Positions 53,602-61,210 of a DNA stretch of 64,000 bases are shown here, piece after piece. The first letter of the stretch is position 1, and each line of letters begins with the position of its first letter. The translations under genes and the position numbers were made by a program. A model generated the notes under the pieces. The model was given only the letters and a program-made list of their open reading frames with translations. It was not told the origin of the DNA and did no database searches. This DNA is from G963666895 sp963666895 (GTDB lineage Bacteria > Desulfobacterota > Desulfovibrionia > Desulfovibrionales > Desulfovibrionaceae). The stretch lies in NCBI GenBank assembly GCA_963666895.2, contig CAXXNS010000016.1, positions 62,001 through 126,000 of the forward strand, read 5' to 3'.

Positions 53602-54273
53602 ATGTCGCTGCGCATACCTTTCTTCGGACTCCTCTCCAAGTCCCCCATGGACGGTCTTATCGAACATTACGACAAGATCGCCCAGTGCGTGGACATCATC
53701 AACGAGTCCATGGAGTGCTACCTGACCGGGGGCACCTGCAAGGAGATGGAGGAACTGGCTGAGGCCATCGACGATGTGGAGCACGTGGCGGACAACATCA
53801 AGCGCCGCATCCGCAACCACCTGCCCCGGCGGCTGTTCATGGCCGTGGACAAGACCCTGTTCCTCAACTACACGAACAAGCAGGACAACATCCTGGACGC
53901 GGCCCAGGACGCGCTCAGTTGGCTGGCCATGCGCAGGGTGGACATCCCGGAAACCTATCACAAGCCCTTCGTCAGCATCCTGGACGGGGTGCAGCAGGCC
54001 ACCCACCTGCTCGGACCGGCGCTGAAGGCCACCATCAACCTGGTCAACGGCTCGTCCATCGACCGCGAGGGCACCAAGCAGGCCTACCGCCGCGTGCGCG
54101 ACATGCGCTCCAACGTGCGCGAGGAGGCCAACTACCTGCGCCGGACCATCTTCAACTCGGACCGGGACTTCAAGGACATCTACCAGCTCATGCACTTTGT
54201 GGACTGCCTCAACGAAATGGCCCACAACAGCGCCTCCTGCGCCGACATCCTGCGGGCCATGATCGCCCGCTGA
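53602..54273 (+). CDS. DUF47 (PhoU-like) phosphate transport regulator
   Basis: The 223-residue all-helical protein belongs to the DUF47/TIGR00153 family, which resembles PhoU and nearly always sits next to a Pit transporter. It begins with FFGLLSKSPMDGLIEHYDKIA. Its metal-site-like acidic stretches include AEAIDDVEHVADNIKRRIR and FVDCLNEMAHNS. It probably controls Pit activity. The ribosome site is AGGAGG, 18 bases after pit, and a terminator follows. Confidence 0.88.
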   Translation: MSLRIPFFGLLSKSPMDGLIEHYDKIAQCVDIINESMECYLTGGTCKEMEELAEAIDDVEHVADNIKRRIRNHLPRRLFMAVDKTLFLNYTNKQDNILDAAQDALSWLAMRRVDIPETYHKPFVSILDGVQQATHLLGPALKATINLVNGSSIDREGTKQAYRRVRDMRSNVREEANYLRRTIFNSDRDFKDIYQLMHFVDCLNEMAHNSASCADILRAMIAR

Positions 54274-54290
54274 CCGGACTTTTCGCCCGG

Positions 54291-54331
54291 AAAGGGAGCG
54301 CACCGCGACCGCGGCGCGCTCCCTTTTGTTT
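54291..54331 (+). terminator. Rho-independent terminator after the pit operon
   Basis: AAAGGGAGCGC pairs with GCGCTCCCTTT (11 bases) around a partly self-paired 14-base loop, followed by TTTTGTTTT. Confidence 0.9.
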
Positions 54332-54422
54332 TACTCCTACCTCCGGGATGTGATATCAAACCATAAGAACGGGTACTCTCAACCACGGCCCGACCCGGGG
54401 CCTGCGCCCGCCTGGAGGCCGC

Positions 54423-55598
54423 ATGAACATCTCCGCCAACTCCCTGCTCGAACTGCGCAAGTTCGTGGCCCCCGAGTTCGTCTTCGGCCTGGACGCCGCC
54501 AAGCTGGCCGGACGGTACGCGGAAAACCTCTCGGCCAGGCGGATCCTGGTGGTCTCGGACCCCGGGGTGACCGAAGCCGGGTGGACCGGCGTGGTGGAGG
54601 ACTCCCTCAGGGCCGCGGGCATGGAGAGCGTGCGCTATCTGGACGTGTCCCCCAACCCCCGGGCCGAGGAGGCCATGTGCGGGGCCGAGCTGTTCCGTTC
54701 CGAAGGCTGCGACACCATCGTGGCCGTGGGCGGCGGCAGCCCCATGGACTGCGCCAAGGGCATCGGCATCGTGTCCACCAACGACCGCCACGTGCTCACC
54801 TTCGAAGGCGTGGACAACGTTCCCCTGCCTGGCCCGCCCATGATCTGCGTGCCCACCACGGCCGGATCGTCCGCGGACGTGTCCCAGTTCGCCATCATCA
54901 ACGACACCGACCGCAAGGTGAAGATCGCCATCGTGTCCAAGACCGTGGTGCCGGACGCCTCCCTGGTGGACCCGGCCACCACGACCACCATGGGCGGCGA
55001 CCTGACCGTGCACACCGGCCTGGACGCCCTGACCCACGCCATCGAGGCCTACGTGTCCAACGCCAACGCGCCCATGACCGACCTGCTGGCCCTAGAGGCG
55101 GTGCGGCGCATCGTCCAGGGGCTCCCCCGGGCCCTGGACGACCCCCACGACAAGGAAGCCCGGGCCCTGCAGATGCTCGGCAGCCTGTACGCCGGGCTGG
55201 CCTTCTCCAACGCCATCCTGGGCGCGGTCCACGCCATGGCCCACAGCCTGGGCGGGCTCATGGACCTGCCCCACGGCCAGTGCAACGCCATCCTGCTGGA
55301 GGCCGTGGTGGACTACAACTTCCCGGCCTGCCCCGAGCGGTACACGGAAATCGGCCGCGCCCTGGGCGGGGAGATCGACTCCCGCGCCCCGGTGGACGAA
55401 CAACGCCAGGCCACCCTGGAAACCCTGCGGGGATTCAAGAAGCGGCTGGGCATGACCTCCACCCTGGCCGACCTGGGCGTGACCCGCGACGACCTCAAGG
55501 CCCTGGCCAAGACCGCTGTGCTGGACCCCTGCATGGCCACCAATCCCCTCTGCCCGGACGAAAACGATGTCAGAAGAATCTTCGAACAAGCCCTCTGA
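54423..55598 (+). CDS. Iron-containing alcohol dehydrogenase
   Basis: The 391-residue protein is a type III (iron) alcohol dehydrogenase. It has the NAD motif VAVGGGSPMDCAKGI, the VPTTAGSSADVSQFA segment, and the metal-ligand region with DALTHAIEAY, AHSLGGLMDLPHGQCNA. Such enzymes oxidise ethanol or other short alcohols; ethanol is a common electron donor for Desulfovibrio. The exact substrate cannot be told. The 3' end overlaps the following kinase gene by 32 bases, which suggests joint expression. Confidence 0.9.
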   Translation: MNISANSLLELRKFVAPEFVFGLDAAKLAGRYAENLSARRILVVSDPGVTEAGWTGVVEDSLRAAGMESVRYLDVSPNPRAEEAMCGAELFRSEGCDTIVAVGGGSPMDCAKGIGIVSTNDRHVLTFEGVDNVPLPGPPMICVPTTAGSSADVSQFAIINDTDRKVKIAIVSKTVVPDASLVDPATTTTMGGDLTVHTGLDALTHAIEAYVSNANAPMTDLLALEAVRRIVQGLPRALDDPHDKEARALQMLGSLYAGLAFSNAILGAVHAMAHSLGGLMDLPHGQCNAILLEAVVDYNFPACPERYTEIGRALGGEIDSRAPVDEQRQATLETLRGFKKRLGMTSTLADLGVTRDDLKALAKTAVLDPCMATNPLCPDENDVRRIFEQAL

Positions 55599-57261
55599 AC
55601 CGGCCAACCGGCCGGACCGGGACCTTCGCCAGCGGCTCATCGGCCTGGGCGAACGCTCCATCAAGAAAAGCTATTTCCCCGAACTCAAGGAACGGCGGCG
55701 GGAACTGGAACGCTTCCGGGAGATCATGGACCGCGCCAGCGACGCCATCGTGGTCTTCGAGGGCTGCGCCAGGGTGGTGGACGTCAACCAGACCGCCTGC
55801 ACCTTCCTGGGCCTCCGCCGTGACGAAATCCTGGGCCGGGACCTGCGCGACCTGTTTCCCACCGGCTCCCTGGACCAGGTACTGGACGCGGACTGCGCCG
55901 AGCTCATGGGCGTCCGGCAGGCCCAGGCCGAGGTTCTCCTGCCCGCGGACCCCGACGCGGGCCGGGCCGAGCGCATCCTGGAGCTGTCGTTCGCCGTGGG
56001 CCGCATGGAGGCGGAGCGCTGGGTGGTGGCCGTGGGCCGCGACGTGACCGCGCGGCGCAAGGGCGAGGAGGAGCTCCGCGCCGCCCGGGACAGGGCCGAG
56101 GCGGCCAGCCGGACCAAGTCGGAGTTTCTGGCCAACGTCAGCCACGAGCTGCGCACGCCCCTGACCGGCGTGCTGGGCATGCTCCAGCTGCTGAGCAGGG
56201 AGCCCGGGGCCGAATCCCGCAAGGAGTACACGGACATCGCCCTGGCTTCGGCCCAGGGACTGCTGTCCATCCTCAACGACATCCTGGACCTGTCGGTCGT
56301 CGAGCGCGGGGAGATGAGCATTCATGAGCGCGGCTTTTCCCCGGCCGACCTGGTGACTCGGCTGCTGGACGTCTTCGCCGTCCCGGCGGCGGAAAAGGAC
56401 CTGATCCTGGAGTCGGTCATGGACCCGGACCTGCCCGAATGGGTCATGGGCGACGACGGCCGCATCCGCCAGATCCTGTTCAACCTGGTGGGCAACGCCA
56501 TCAAGTTCACGCCCCAGGGAACGGTGCGCGTGGTCACGGAACTGGTCCGAACCCGTTCCTCGCGCCGCCCCTGCCTGCTCCTGTTCACGGTCACGGACAC
56601 GGGCATCGGCATCCCGCCGGAGAAGCTGGACCTGATCTTCCAGCCCTTCACCCAGGCCGACGGCTCCCTGACCCGGAAATACGGCGGGGTGGGCCTGGGC
56701 CTGGCCATCATCCACCGCCTGGTCAATCTCCTGGGCGGCAGCATCCACCTGGAGAGCGACCCGGGCCAGGGCACCCAGATCCACCTGGCGGTTCCGGTGC
56801 GTCCGCAACAGGAGCCCGAACCCGAGGACGAAATCGAAAACATTCCGACGCGGCTGGACGGCTGCCGCATCCTGGTGGTGGACGACGAGCCGACCATCCA
56901 GGTCCTCATGCGCGGCCTGCTCGACCGGTGCGGGGCGGAAACCACGGTGGTCTCCAACGGCCAGGAGGCCATCGAAGCCCTGAGGGAGCAACACTATCAC
57001 CTGGTGTTCATGGATATCCAGATGCCGGTCCTGGACGGCCTGGAGGCCGCCCGGCGCATCCGGTCGGGAGCCGAGCCCGGGGTGAACCCGGCCGTGCCCC
57101 TGGTGGCCCTGACGGCCCACGCCCAGGAGGCCGCGCGGGCCGGGGCCTTGCGGGCGGGAATGAACGCCTACCTGTCCAAGCCCATGACCCGGCTGGAGCT
57201 GCTGACCGCAGCCGCACGGGTCATGGGCATATGCAAGCCCAAGGGGCCCGGAAAAAACTAG
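55567..57261 (+). CDS. Soluble hybrid sensor kinase (PAS, kinase, receiver)
   Basis: The 564-residue protein has no membrane span. A PAS domain (about 45-165, FREIMDRASDAIVVFEG) is followed by the phosphoacceptor motif LANVSHELRTPLTG with H193. An ATPase domain (NLVGNAIKFTP, GVGLGLAI) and a C-terminal receiver (VVDDEPT, phospho-acceptor D483 in VFMDIQMPVLDG, K-site SKPMT) complete it. No output or phosphotransfer domain is present, so a partner elsewhere must take the phosphate. It overlaps the alcohol dehydrogenase gene and may tune it. Its stop overlaps that of the convergent mrp gene by four bases. Confidence 0.88.
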   Translation: MSEESSNKPSEPANRPDRDLRQRLIGLGERSIKKSYFPELKERRRELERFREIMDRASDAIVVFEGCARVVDVNQTACTFLGLRRDEILGRDLRDLFPTGSLDQVLDADCAELMGVRQAQAEVLLPADPDAGRAERILELSFAVGRMEAERWVVAVGRDVTARRKGEEELRAARDRAEAASRTKSEFLANVSHELRTPLTGVLGMLQLLSREPGAESRKEYTDIALASAQGLLSILNDILDLSVVERGEMSIHERGFSPADLVTRLLDVFAVPAAEKDLILESVMDPDLPEWVMGDDGRIRQILFNLVGNAIKFTPQGTVRVVTELVRTRSSRRPCLLLFTVTDTGIGIPPEKLDLIFQPFTQADGSLTRKYGGVGLGLAIIHRLVNLLGGSIHLESDPGQGTQIHLAVPVRPQQEPEPEDEIENIPTRLDGCRILVVDDEPTIQVLMRGLLDRCGAETTVVSNGQEAIEALREQHYHLVFMDIQMPVLDGLEAARRIRSGAEPGVNPAVPLVALTAHAQEAARAGALRAGMNAYLSKPMTRLELLTAAARVMGICKPKGPGKN

Positions 57262-58139
57262 GCGTCGAGCTTGAGAATGGGCTCGATGATCTTGGTCAGG
57301 GCCTGGCCCACCGGGCTGTCCGGCTGGACCTTGGCCACGGGGTAGCCCTCGTCGCCGGCCCGGACCACTTCGGGGTCCAGGGGAATGCGGCCCAGGAAGG
57401 GCACCTTGGTCAGCTTGGCCAGGTCCTCGCCGCCGCCCGCGCCGAACACGTTGTGCAGGTGCCCGCACTCGGAGCACACGAACCCGGACATGTTCTCCAC
57501 CATGCCCAGGATGGGGTTGCCCACCTCGCGCACAAAGGAGACCGAGCGCCGCACGTCGTCAACGGCCAGGCCCTGGGGCGTGGTGACGATGACCGCCAGG
57601 GCGTCCGTGCCCAGGGTCTGGAGCGTGGACAGGGGCTCGTCGCCCGTACCCGGAGGGCAGTCCACCACCAGGAAATCCAGGTCGCCCCAGGACACGTCCT
57701 GCACGAACTGGCGGATGAGGCCCATCTTCACCGGGCCGCGCCAGATCACGGCCTGGTCCGCGTCGGGCAGCATGAAGCCCAGGGAGACCACCCACAGATT
57801 CTTGGTGTAGGGCACGGGCTCCATGTAGTTGCCCGAGATGTTGAGCTGCTTGCCGCCCAGGGAAAGCAGCCGGGGGATGCTGGGGCCATGCACGTCCACG
57901 TCCAGCAGGCCGACCGTCTTACCCGCCTGGGCCAGGGCCACGGCGATGTTCACGGCCACCGTGGACTTGCCCACGCCGCCCTTGCCGGACAGGACCACGA
58001 TCTTGTGCTTGATGCGCGAGAGCTGCTTGTTGAGCTTCTCGTCCTGGGCCTGTTTTTCAGCGTCCGGATTCTGGCCGCAAGCGTCCGGCGTGGAATCGCA
58101 GGAACCCGACTGGGAACAATTGGAACATTCGTCACTCAT
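57258..58139 (-). CDS. Mrp/NBP35-type P-loop iron-sulfur carrier ATPase
   Basis: The 293-residue protein is a Mrp/ApbC ATPase. It has the deviant Walker A loop SGKGGVGKSTVAVN, the DVDVHGPSIPRLL segment and DCPPGTGDEPLS. The CxxC that bridges the dimer cluster is in GFVCSECGHLH. The N-terminus has four extra cysteines (CSNC, C14, C21), like NBP35. In Desulfovibrio, such a gene lies in the Orp cluster with NifX-like proteins and a sigma54 regulator, as here. It probably loads a metal cluster on a partner. Its ATG overlaps the upstream stop, and AGGAG precedes it. Confidence 0.88.
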   Translation of the reverse strand: MSDECSNCSQSGSCDSTPDACGQNPDAEKQAQDEKLNKQLSRIKHKIVVLSGKGGVGKSTVAVNIAVALAQAGKTVGLLDVDVHGPSIPRLLSLGGKQLNISGNYMEPVPYTKNLWVVSLGFMLPDADQAVIWRGPVKMGLIRQFVQDVSWGDLDFLVVDCPPGTGDEPLSTLQTLGTDALAVIVTTPQGLAVDDVRRSVSFVREVGNPILGMVENMSGFVCSECGHLHNVFGAGGGEDLAKLTKVPFLGRIPLDPEVVRAGDEGYPVAKVQPDSPVGQALTKIIEPILKLDA

Positions 58140-58441
58140 GAATCGTCTCCTGAAGCGATGTCGGCCGTGGGCCGCAGGTCATGTGATATGACAGCGGTTG
58201 AAAAAGTCAAACCGCGCGAAGCCTCCGGGGCTTCGATTCCGATGGTTTCCGCGCTCCCCTTCCCGGCCAGGATGCCGGCTCCCCGGGCATGGGCCGCGCC
58301 CTGGGCGTTTTCTACGTAGCGGGCCTCGCCGGTCTCGGTGTCGGCCACCACGAAGCCGTCGCTGCGGCCGAACCGGGAATCCGTGGCGCAGTCCAGGGGG
58401 CCGCCCGGCCCGGGCTGCCTGGTGGTGATGGCGATCCTCAC
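58136..58441 (-). CDS. NifX-like (FeMo-cofactor binding domain) protein, apparently truncated
   Basis: The 101-residue reading frame begins VRIAITTRQPGPGGPLDCAT and continues with SRFGRSDGFVVADTETG and YVENAQGAAHARGAGI. This is the front half of the dinitrogenase cofactor-binding domain of ORP/NifX-like proteins. After GAGI the sequence leaves the family: the expected second half (helix, strand, GxxA region) is missing. It is replaced by a tail whose DNA holds a TTGACT promoter and a palindrome. It may be a decayed ORP gene or a short form with a new end. The GTG start follows the previous stop by four bases and AAAGGA. Confidence 0.6.
   Translation of the reverse strand: MRIAITTRQPGPGGPLDCATDSRFGRSDGFVVADTETGEARYVENAQGAAHARGAGILAGKGSAETIGIEAPEASRGLTFSTAVISHDLRPTADIASGDDS
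58178..58192. promoter_or_regulatory. Palindrome overlapping the candidate mrp promoter
   Basis: GTCAT and ATGAC flank five bases. It overlaps the -10 of a minus-strand promoter (TTGACT at 58205-58210 and TATCAC at 58183-58188, 16-base spacing) that would drive mrp separately. Confidence 0.45.
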
Positions 58442-58445
58442 CGGC

Positions 58446-58922
58446 TCAGTCCTTTTGTCCGGCCCGTTTCCGGCCCCGTCCAGTGCCCTTGCCAAGGCCC
58501 TTGCCGGGGCCTTTGCCGGAACCGGGACCGCGTCCCTGGCCGCCGCGGCCGTTGCCCTTGCCCGATCTTCCCAGGCAGGGATCCGGGCCTCCACGGCCCG
58601 CGCACCCGGGCATGACCAGGGACTCCAGGTCGTCCCGGGCCAGGGCCTCGAGCACCAGTTCCACAGTGCCGCGCAACCAGGCCTCCACGACCACGCCGGA
58701 ATTCTGGAGCCGGGCCAGGGTGGCCTGGCAGATCGCCCCGCATACCAGATGAGTCACCCCGCAGGCCACGATGGCGGATGTCCTGTCCGTTGGGTCCTTA
58801 GAGGGAAGGGAAACGTGACCTGCGGGGCGAATTTGTCCGTCGTTCCGCTCAAAGAGCAGAAACTCGGTGGCGTTCTCAAGGACCGATGCCAGGCGATCCC
58901 CGTAACAGGCCAAGCAAAGCAT
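58446..58922 (-). CDS. NifX-like protein with Gly/Lys/Arg-rich tail
   Basis: The 158-residue protein has the cofactor-binding fold seen in NifX/NifB C-terminal domains and Orp proteins. It begins MLCLACYGDRLASVLENATE and continues with ACGVTHLVCGAICQATLARL and VEAWLRGTVELVLEAL. From about residue 105 it ends in a low-complexity basic tail (GRGGPDPCLGRSGKGNG and on). An ATG 57 bases upstream (58979) is in frame but overlaps a sigma54-type -12 element. The ATG at 58922 is therefore preferred, though its ribosome site (GGAGG) lies 12 bases off. It is the first gene of the Orp-like set. Confidence 0.7.
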   Translation of the reverse strand: MLCLACYGDRLASVLENATEFLLFERNDGQIRPAGHVSLPSKDPTDRTSAIVACGVTHLVCGAICQATLARLQNSGVVVEAWLRGTVELVLEALARDDLESLVMPGCAGRGGPDPCLGRSGKGNGRGGQGRGPGSGKGPGKGLGKGTGRGRKRAGQKD

Positions 58923-58974
58923 GGTCGTGTGCAGCCTCCGGACGGAATGATTCGTTGTTTCCTGTCCAGCCAGG

Positions 58975-58990
58975 AGCATAGCCCGTGCCG
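58975..58990 (-). promoter_or_regulatory. Sigma54 promoter candidate of the NifX-like/mrp genes
   Basis: On the minus strand, CGGCAC-N5-ATGCT keeps the GG and GC pairs ten bases apart and differs from consensus at two positions. The gene upstream encodes a sigma54 activator, and the Orp operons of Desulfovibrio are known to be sigma54-dependent. An AT-rich palindrome (CTAT-TCTAG-ATAG, 59007-59019) lies just upstream. Confidence 0.55.
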
Positions 58991-59025
58991 TGGATAAAAT
59001 TTCAATCTATTCTAGATAGTTGATA

Positions 59026-59048
59026 GAAAAACGGCCCCAAAAGGACCG
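59026..59048 (-). terminator. Terminator of the sigma54 regulator gene
   Basis: On the minus strand CGGTCC pairs with GGGCCG around a five-base loop and is followed by five T. Confidence 0.7.
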
Positions 59049-59096
59049 CGCAAGGAGGTTGAGAATGCGCCCGGGCGGGCAGGGCCAGGCGCGTTG

Positions 59097-60428
59097 TTAG
59101 CCCATATCGCGGCACCGGGCCAGCGTGCGGCGCAGGGTGTCCTTGGAGATGCCCAGCTCCCGGCAGGTGGCCATCTTCCGGCCCTTGTTGCGCTTGAGCG
59201 CGGCCAGCACGGCCCGGCACTTGATCTCCTCCAGGGTGGCTCCGGCCGCCCAGCCTTCGTCCGGGTCCGGCCCGGCCGGCTTGAGGTAGTCGGGCAGATG
59301 CTCCACCTGGACGAACCCGCCCGGGCAGAGGATGAAGGCGTATTCCACGATGTTCTCCAGCTCGCGCACGTTGCCCGGGAAGCTGTGGCGCATGAGCAGG
59401 GCCATGACGTCCTCGGACAGCCCCTCCACCTCCTTGCCCTGGATGGCGTTGAGGCGCTGCACGAAGTGCTGGGCCAGCAGGGCCAGGTCCTCGGGCCGCT
59501 CCCGCAGCGGGGGCAGCTTCAGGGTGACCACGTTGAGCCGGTAGAACAAGTCCTGGCGGAACTGGCCCGAGGCCACCAGGGCGTCCAGGTCGCGGTTGGT
59601 GGCCGCCACCACCCGGGCCTCGGTGCGCACGGGCTCCACGCCGCCCAGGGGCTCGAACACCTTTTCCTGGAGCACGCGCAAGAGCTTGACCTGGAGCTTG
59701 CCGGGCAGGTCGCCCACCTCGTCCAGGAAGATGGTGCCCTTGGCCGCCAGCTGGAAGCGGCCGGGCTTGTCCTTCTTGGCGTCGGTGAAGGCCCCGGCCT
59801 TGTACCCGAACAGCTCGGACTCCAGCAGGGTGTCGGGCAGGGCGCCGCAGTTCACGGCCACGAACGGGCCCTTCCTGCGGTCGGACAGGGAGTGGATGGC
59901 CCGGGCGAAGATCTCCTTGCCCGTGCCGGACTCGCCCAGCAGCAGGACCGTGGCCTCGCTCTTGGCGATCTGGGGCAGAATCTCGAAGATGCGGGCCAAA
60001 GACTGGGACTTGCCCACGATGTCCTCGAACGTGTAGGACTCGCGGACCTTTTGGCGCATCAGGTGGATGTCCGTCAGGTCGCGGAAGGTCTCCACCCCGC
60101 CCACGGGGCGGCCCTGGCCGTCGTGGATGGGCGCGGCCGAGATGGACACCGGCACCTTGACCCCGTCGCGGCGGACGATGAACTTGGACTTGCCCACCAC
60201 CGGGGCGTTCGCGCCCAGGCTCTCCTGGATGGCGCAGTCGCCGTCGCAGAGCCCGCTCCGGAGCACCTCCCAGCACTTGGTGCCCACGGCCTCCTCCGGG
60301 TCCACGCCCGTGATGCGGGCCGCGGCCTGGTTGAAGAAGGTGATGTTCCGGTCCAGGTCCACGGTGAACACGCCGTCGGCCAGCGAGTCGAGGATCACCT
60401 CGCAGGGCAGGTTCTTGGGGAAGCGCAT
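59097..60428 (-). CDS. Sigma54-dependent regulator with PAS sensor (DVU2106/Orp type)
   Basis: The 443-residue protein has a PAS domain (about 8-125, VILDSLADGVFTVDLDRNITF). It contains a cluster of cysteines in KCWEVLRSGLCDGDC that may hold an iron-sulfur group. The AAA+ domain has Walker A GESGTGKE and the sigma54 loop GAFTDA in place of GAFTGA. A C-terminal Fis-type helix-turn-helix (CRELGISKDTLRRTL) follows. No receiver is present, so it is controlled by its own PAS domain. In Desulfovibrio a regulator of this type controls the Orp operons. The adjacent NifX-like genes and mrp are the likely targets. Confidence 0.85.
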   Translation of the reverse strand: MRFPKNLPCEVILDSLADGVFTVDLDRNITFFNQAAARITGVDPEEAVGTKCWEVLRSGLCDGDCAIQESLGANAPVVGKSKFIVRRDGVKVPVSISAAPIHDGQGRPVGGVETFRDLTDIHLMRQKVRESYTFEDIVGKSQSLARIFEILPQIAKSEATVLLLGESGTGKEIFARAIHSLSDRRKGPFVAVNCGALPDTLLESELFGYKAGAFTDAKKDKPGRFQLAAKGTIFLDEVGDLPGKLQVKLLRVLQEKVFEPLGGVEPVRTEARVVAATNRDLDALVASGQFRQDLFYRLNVVTLKLPPLRERPEDLALLAQHFVQRLNAIQGKEVEGLSEDVMALLMRHSFPGNVRELENIVEYAFILCPGGFVQVEHLPDYLKPAGPDPDEGWAAGATLEEIKCRAVLAALKRNKGRKMATCRELGISKDTLRRTLARCRDMG

Positions 60429-60497
60429 GGGCGCAAGATAAGTCCTAGGGCGAATTTTGCCAAGTGCAACGACGCCAAAAGAGCCGAAAAAATCCTT

Positions 60498-61139
60498 CTA
60501 CTGGCCCCAGTTGCCGCCTCGCCAGTCGAACTTGTCGTCCTTGTACAGGAAAAGCGGGTCCGGGGGATCGTCCGTGACCATGATCTCCTTGGTCAGGTCC
60601 CGGCACTTGTCCTCAATGGCCAAGGCGGCCTCGGCCAGGCCGGTGCGCCCCTGGGCCAGGGCCTGGCGCTGCTCCACCAGGACCGGGGCCAGCTTCTTGT
60701 CCACGGCGATGGGCGGCGCGCCTTGCCAGGCGGCCAGGGCCTGGTCGGTTTGTCCCAGGCTTGCCCAGGCCAGACCGGTGAACACCCAGGGCTCGAAGCG
60801 GTAGGGCTCCTGCTCCCGGACCAAGTCCAGCACCTCGACGGCGGCCTCGGCCCGGCCGTTCTTGTAGAAGGCGATTCCGGCCATGGCCATATTGTCCGCG
60901 CTGGGGATGGCGTCGTCCCGGTGCTCGTCCAGCCAGGCGGCCCAGGCCTGGTCCGCGGCCGCCCAGTACTCGCGGGCCGCGGCCATGTCATTGGCGTGCT
61001 CGGCGCGCACGGCCCGGTTGTAGTTGCGCTTGCCCACCGAGGACAGGGGCTGCGCCCAGGCGGAAAGGGCCAGGCCCAACAGCAGGACCAAGGCCATGGC
61101 GGAAATGCGGAATACAATGGAAGAGACGGGTTTGGACAT
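60498..61139 (-). CDS. Secreted TPR-like hypothetical protein
   Basis: I do not recognise a named family. The 213-residue protein has a signal peptide (residues 1-29, GLALSAWAQ) and at least three TPR-like helical pairs (NYNRAVRAEHANDMAAAREYW, MAGIAFYKNGRAEAAVEVLD, FTGLAWASLGQTDQALAAWQ). It ends with an aromatic DKFDWRGGNWGQ. It is probably periplasmic and binds another protein. It has a promoter with a perfect palindrome around the -10, described separately. It lies between hypB and the regulator gene. Confidence 0.65.
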   Translation of the reverse strand: MSKPVSSIVFRISAMALVLLLGLALSAWAQPLSSVGKRNYNRAVRAEHANDMAAAREYWAAADQAWAAWLDEHRDDAIPSADNMAMAGIAFYKNGRAEAAVEVLDLVREQEPYRFEPWVFTGLAWASLGQTDQALAAWQGAPPIAVDKKLAPVLVEQRQALAQGRTGLAEAALAIEDKCRDLTKEIMVTDDPPDPLFLYKDDKFDWRGGNWGQ

Positions 61140-61147
61140 GGCGTGCC

Positions 61148-61185
61148 TCCAGTGACAAAAATAGTCACTGGAAACCGCCAGTCAA
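61148..61185 (-). promoter_or_regulatory. Promoter with palindromic operator (or hairpin) of the TPR gene
   Basis: On the minus strand TTGACT (61180-61185) and TATTTT (61158-61163) are 16 bases apart. The -10 lies in the spacer of a perfect palindrome with nine-base arms (61148-61156 and 61164-61172, TCCAGTGAC and its complement). The arm nearest the gene overlaps the GGAGG ribosome site. Confidence 0.55.
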
Positions 61186-61210
61186 TGGAAACGGCAAGGG
61201 CCCGTCGGGA

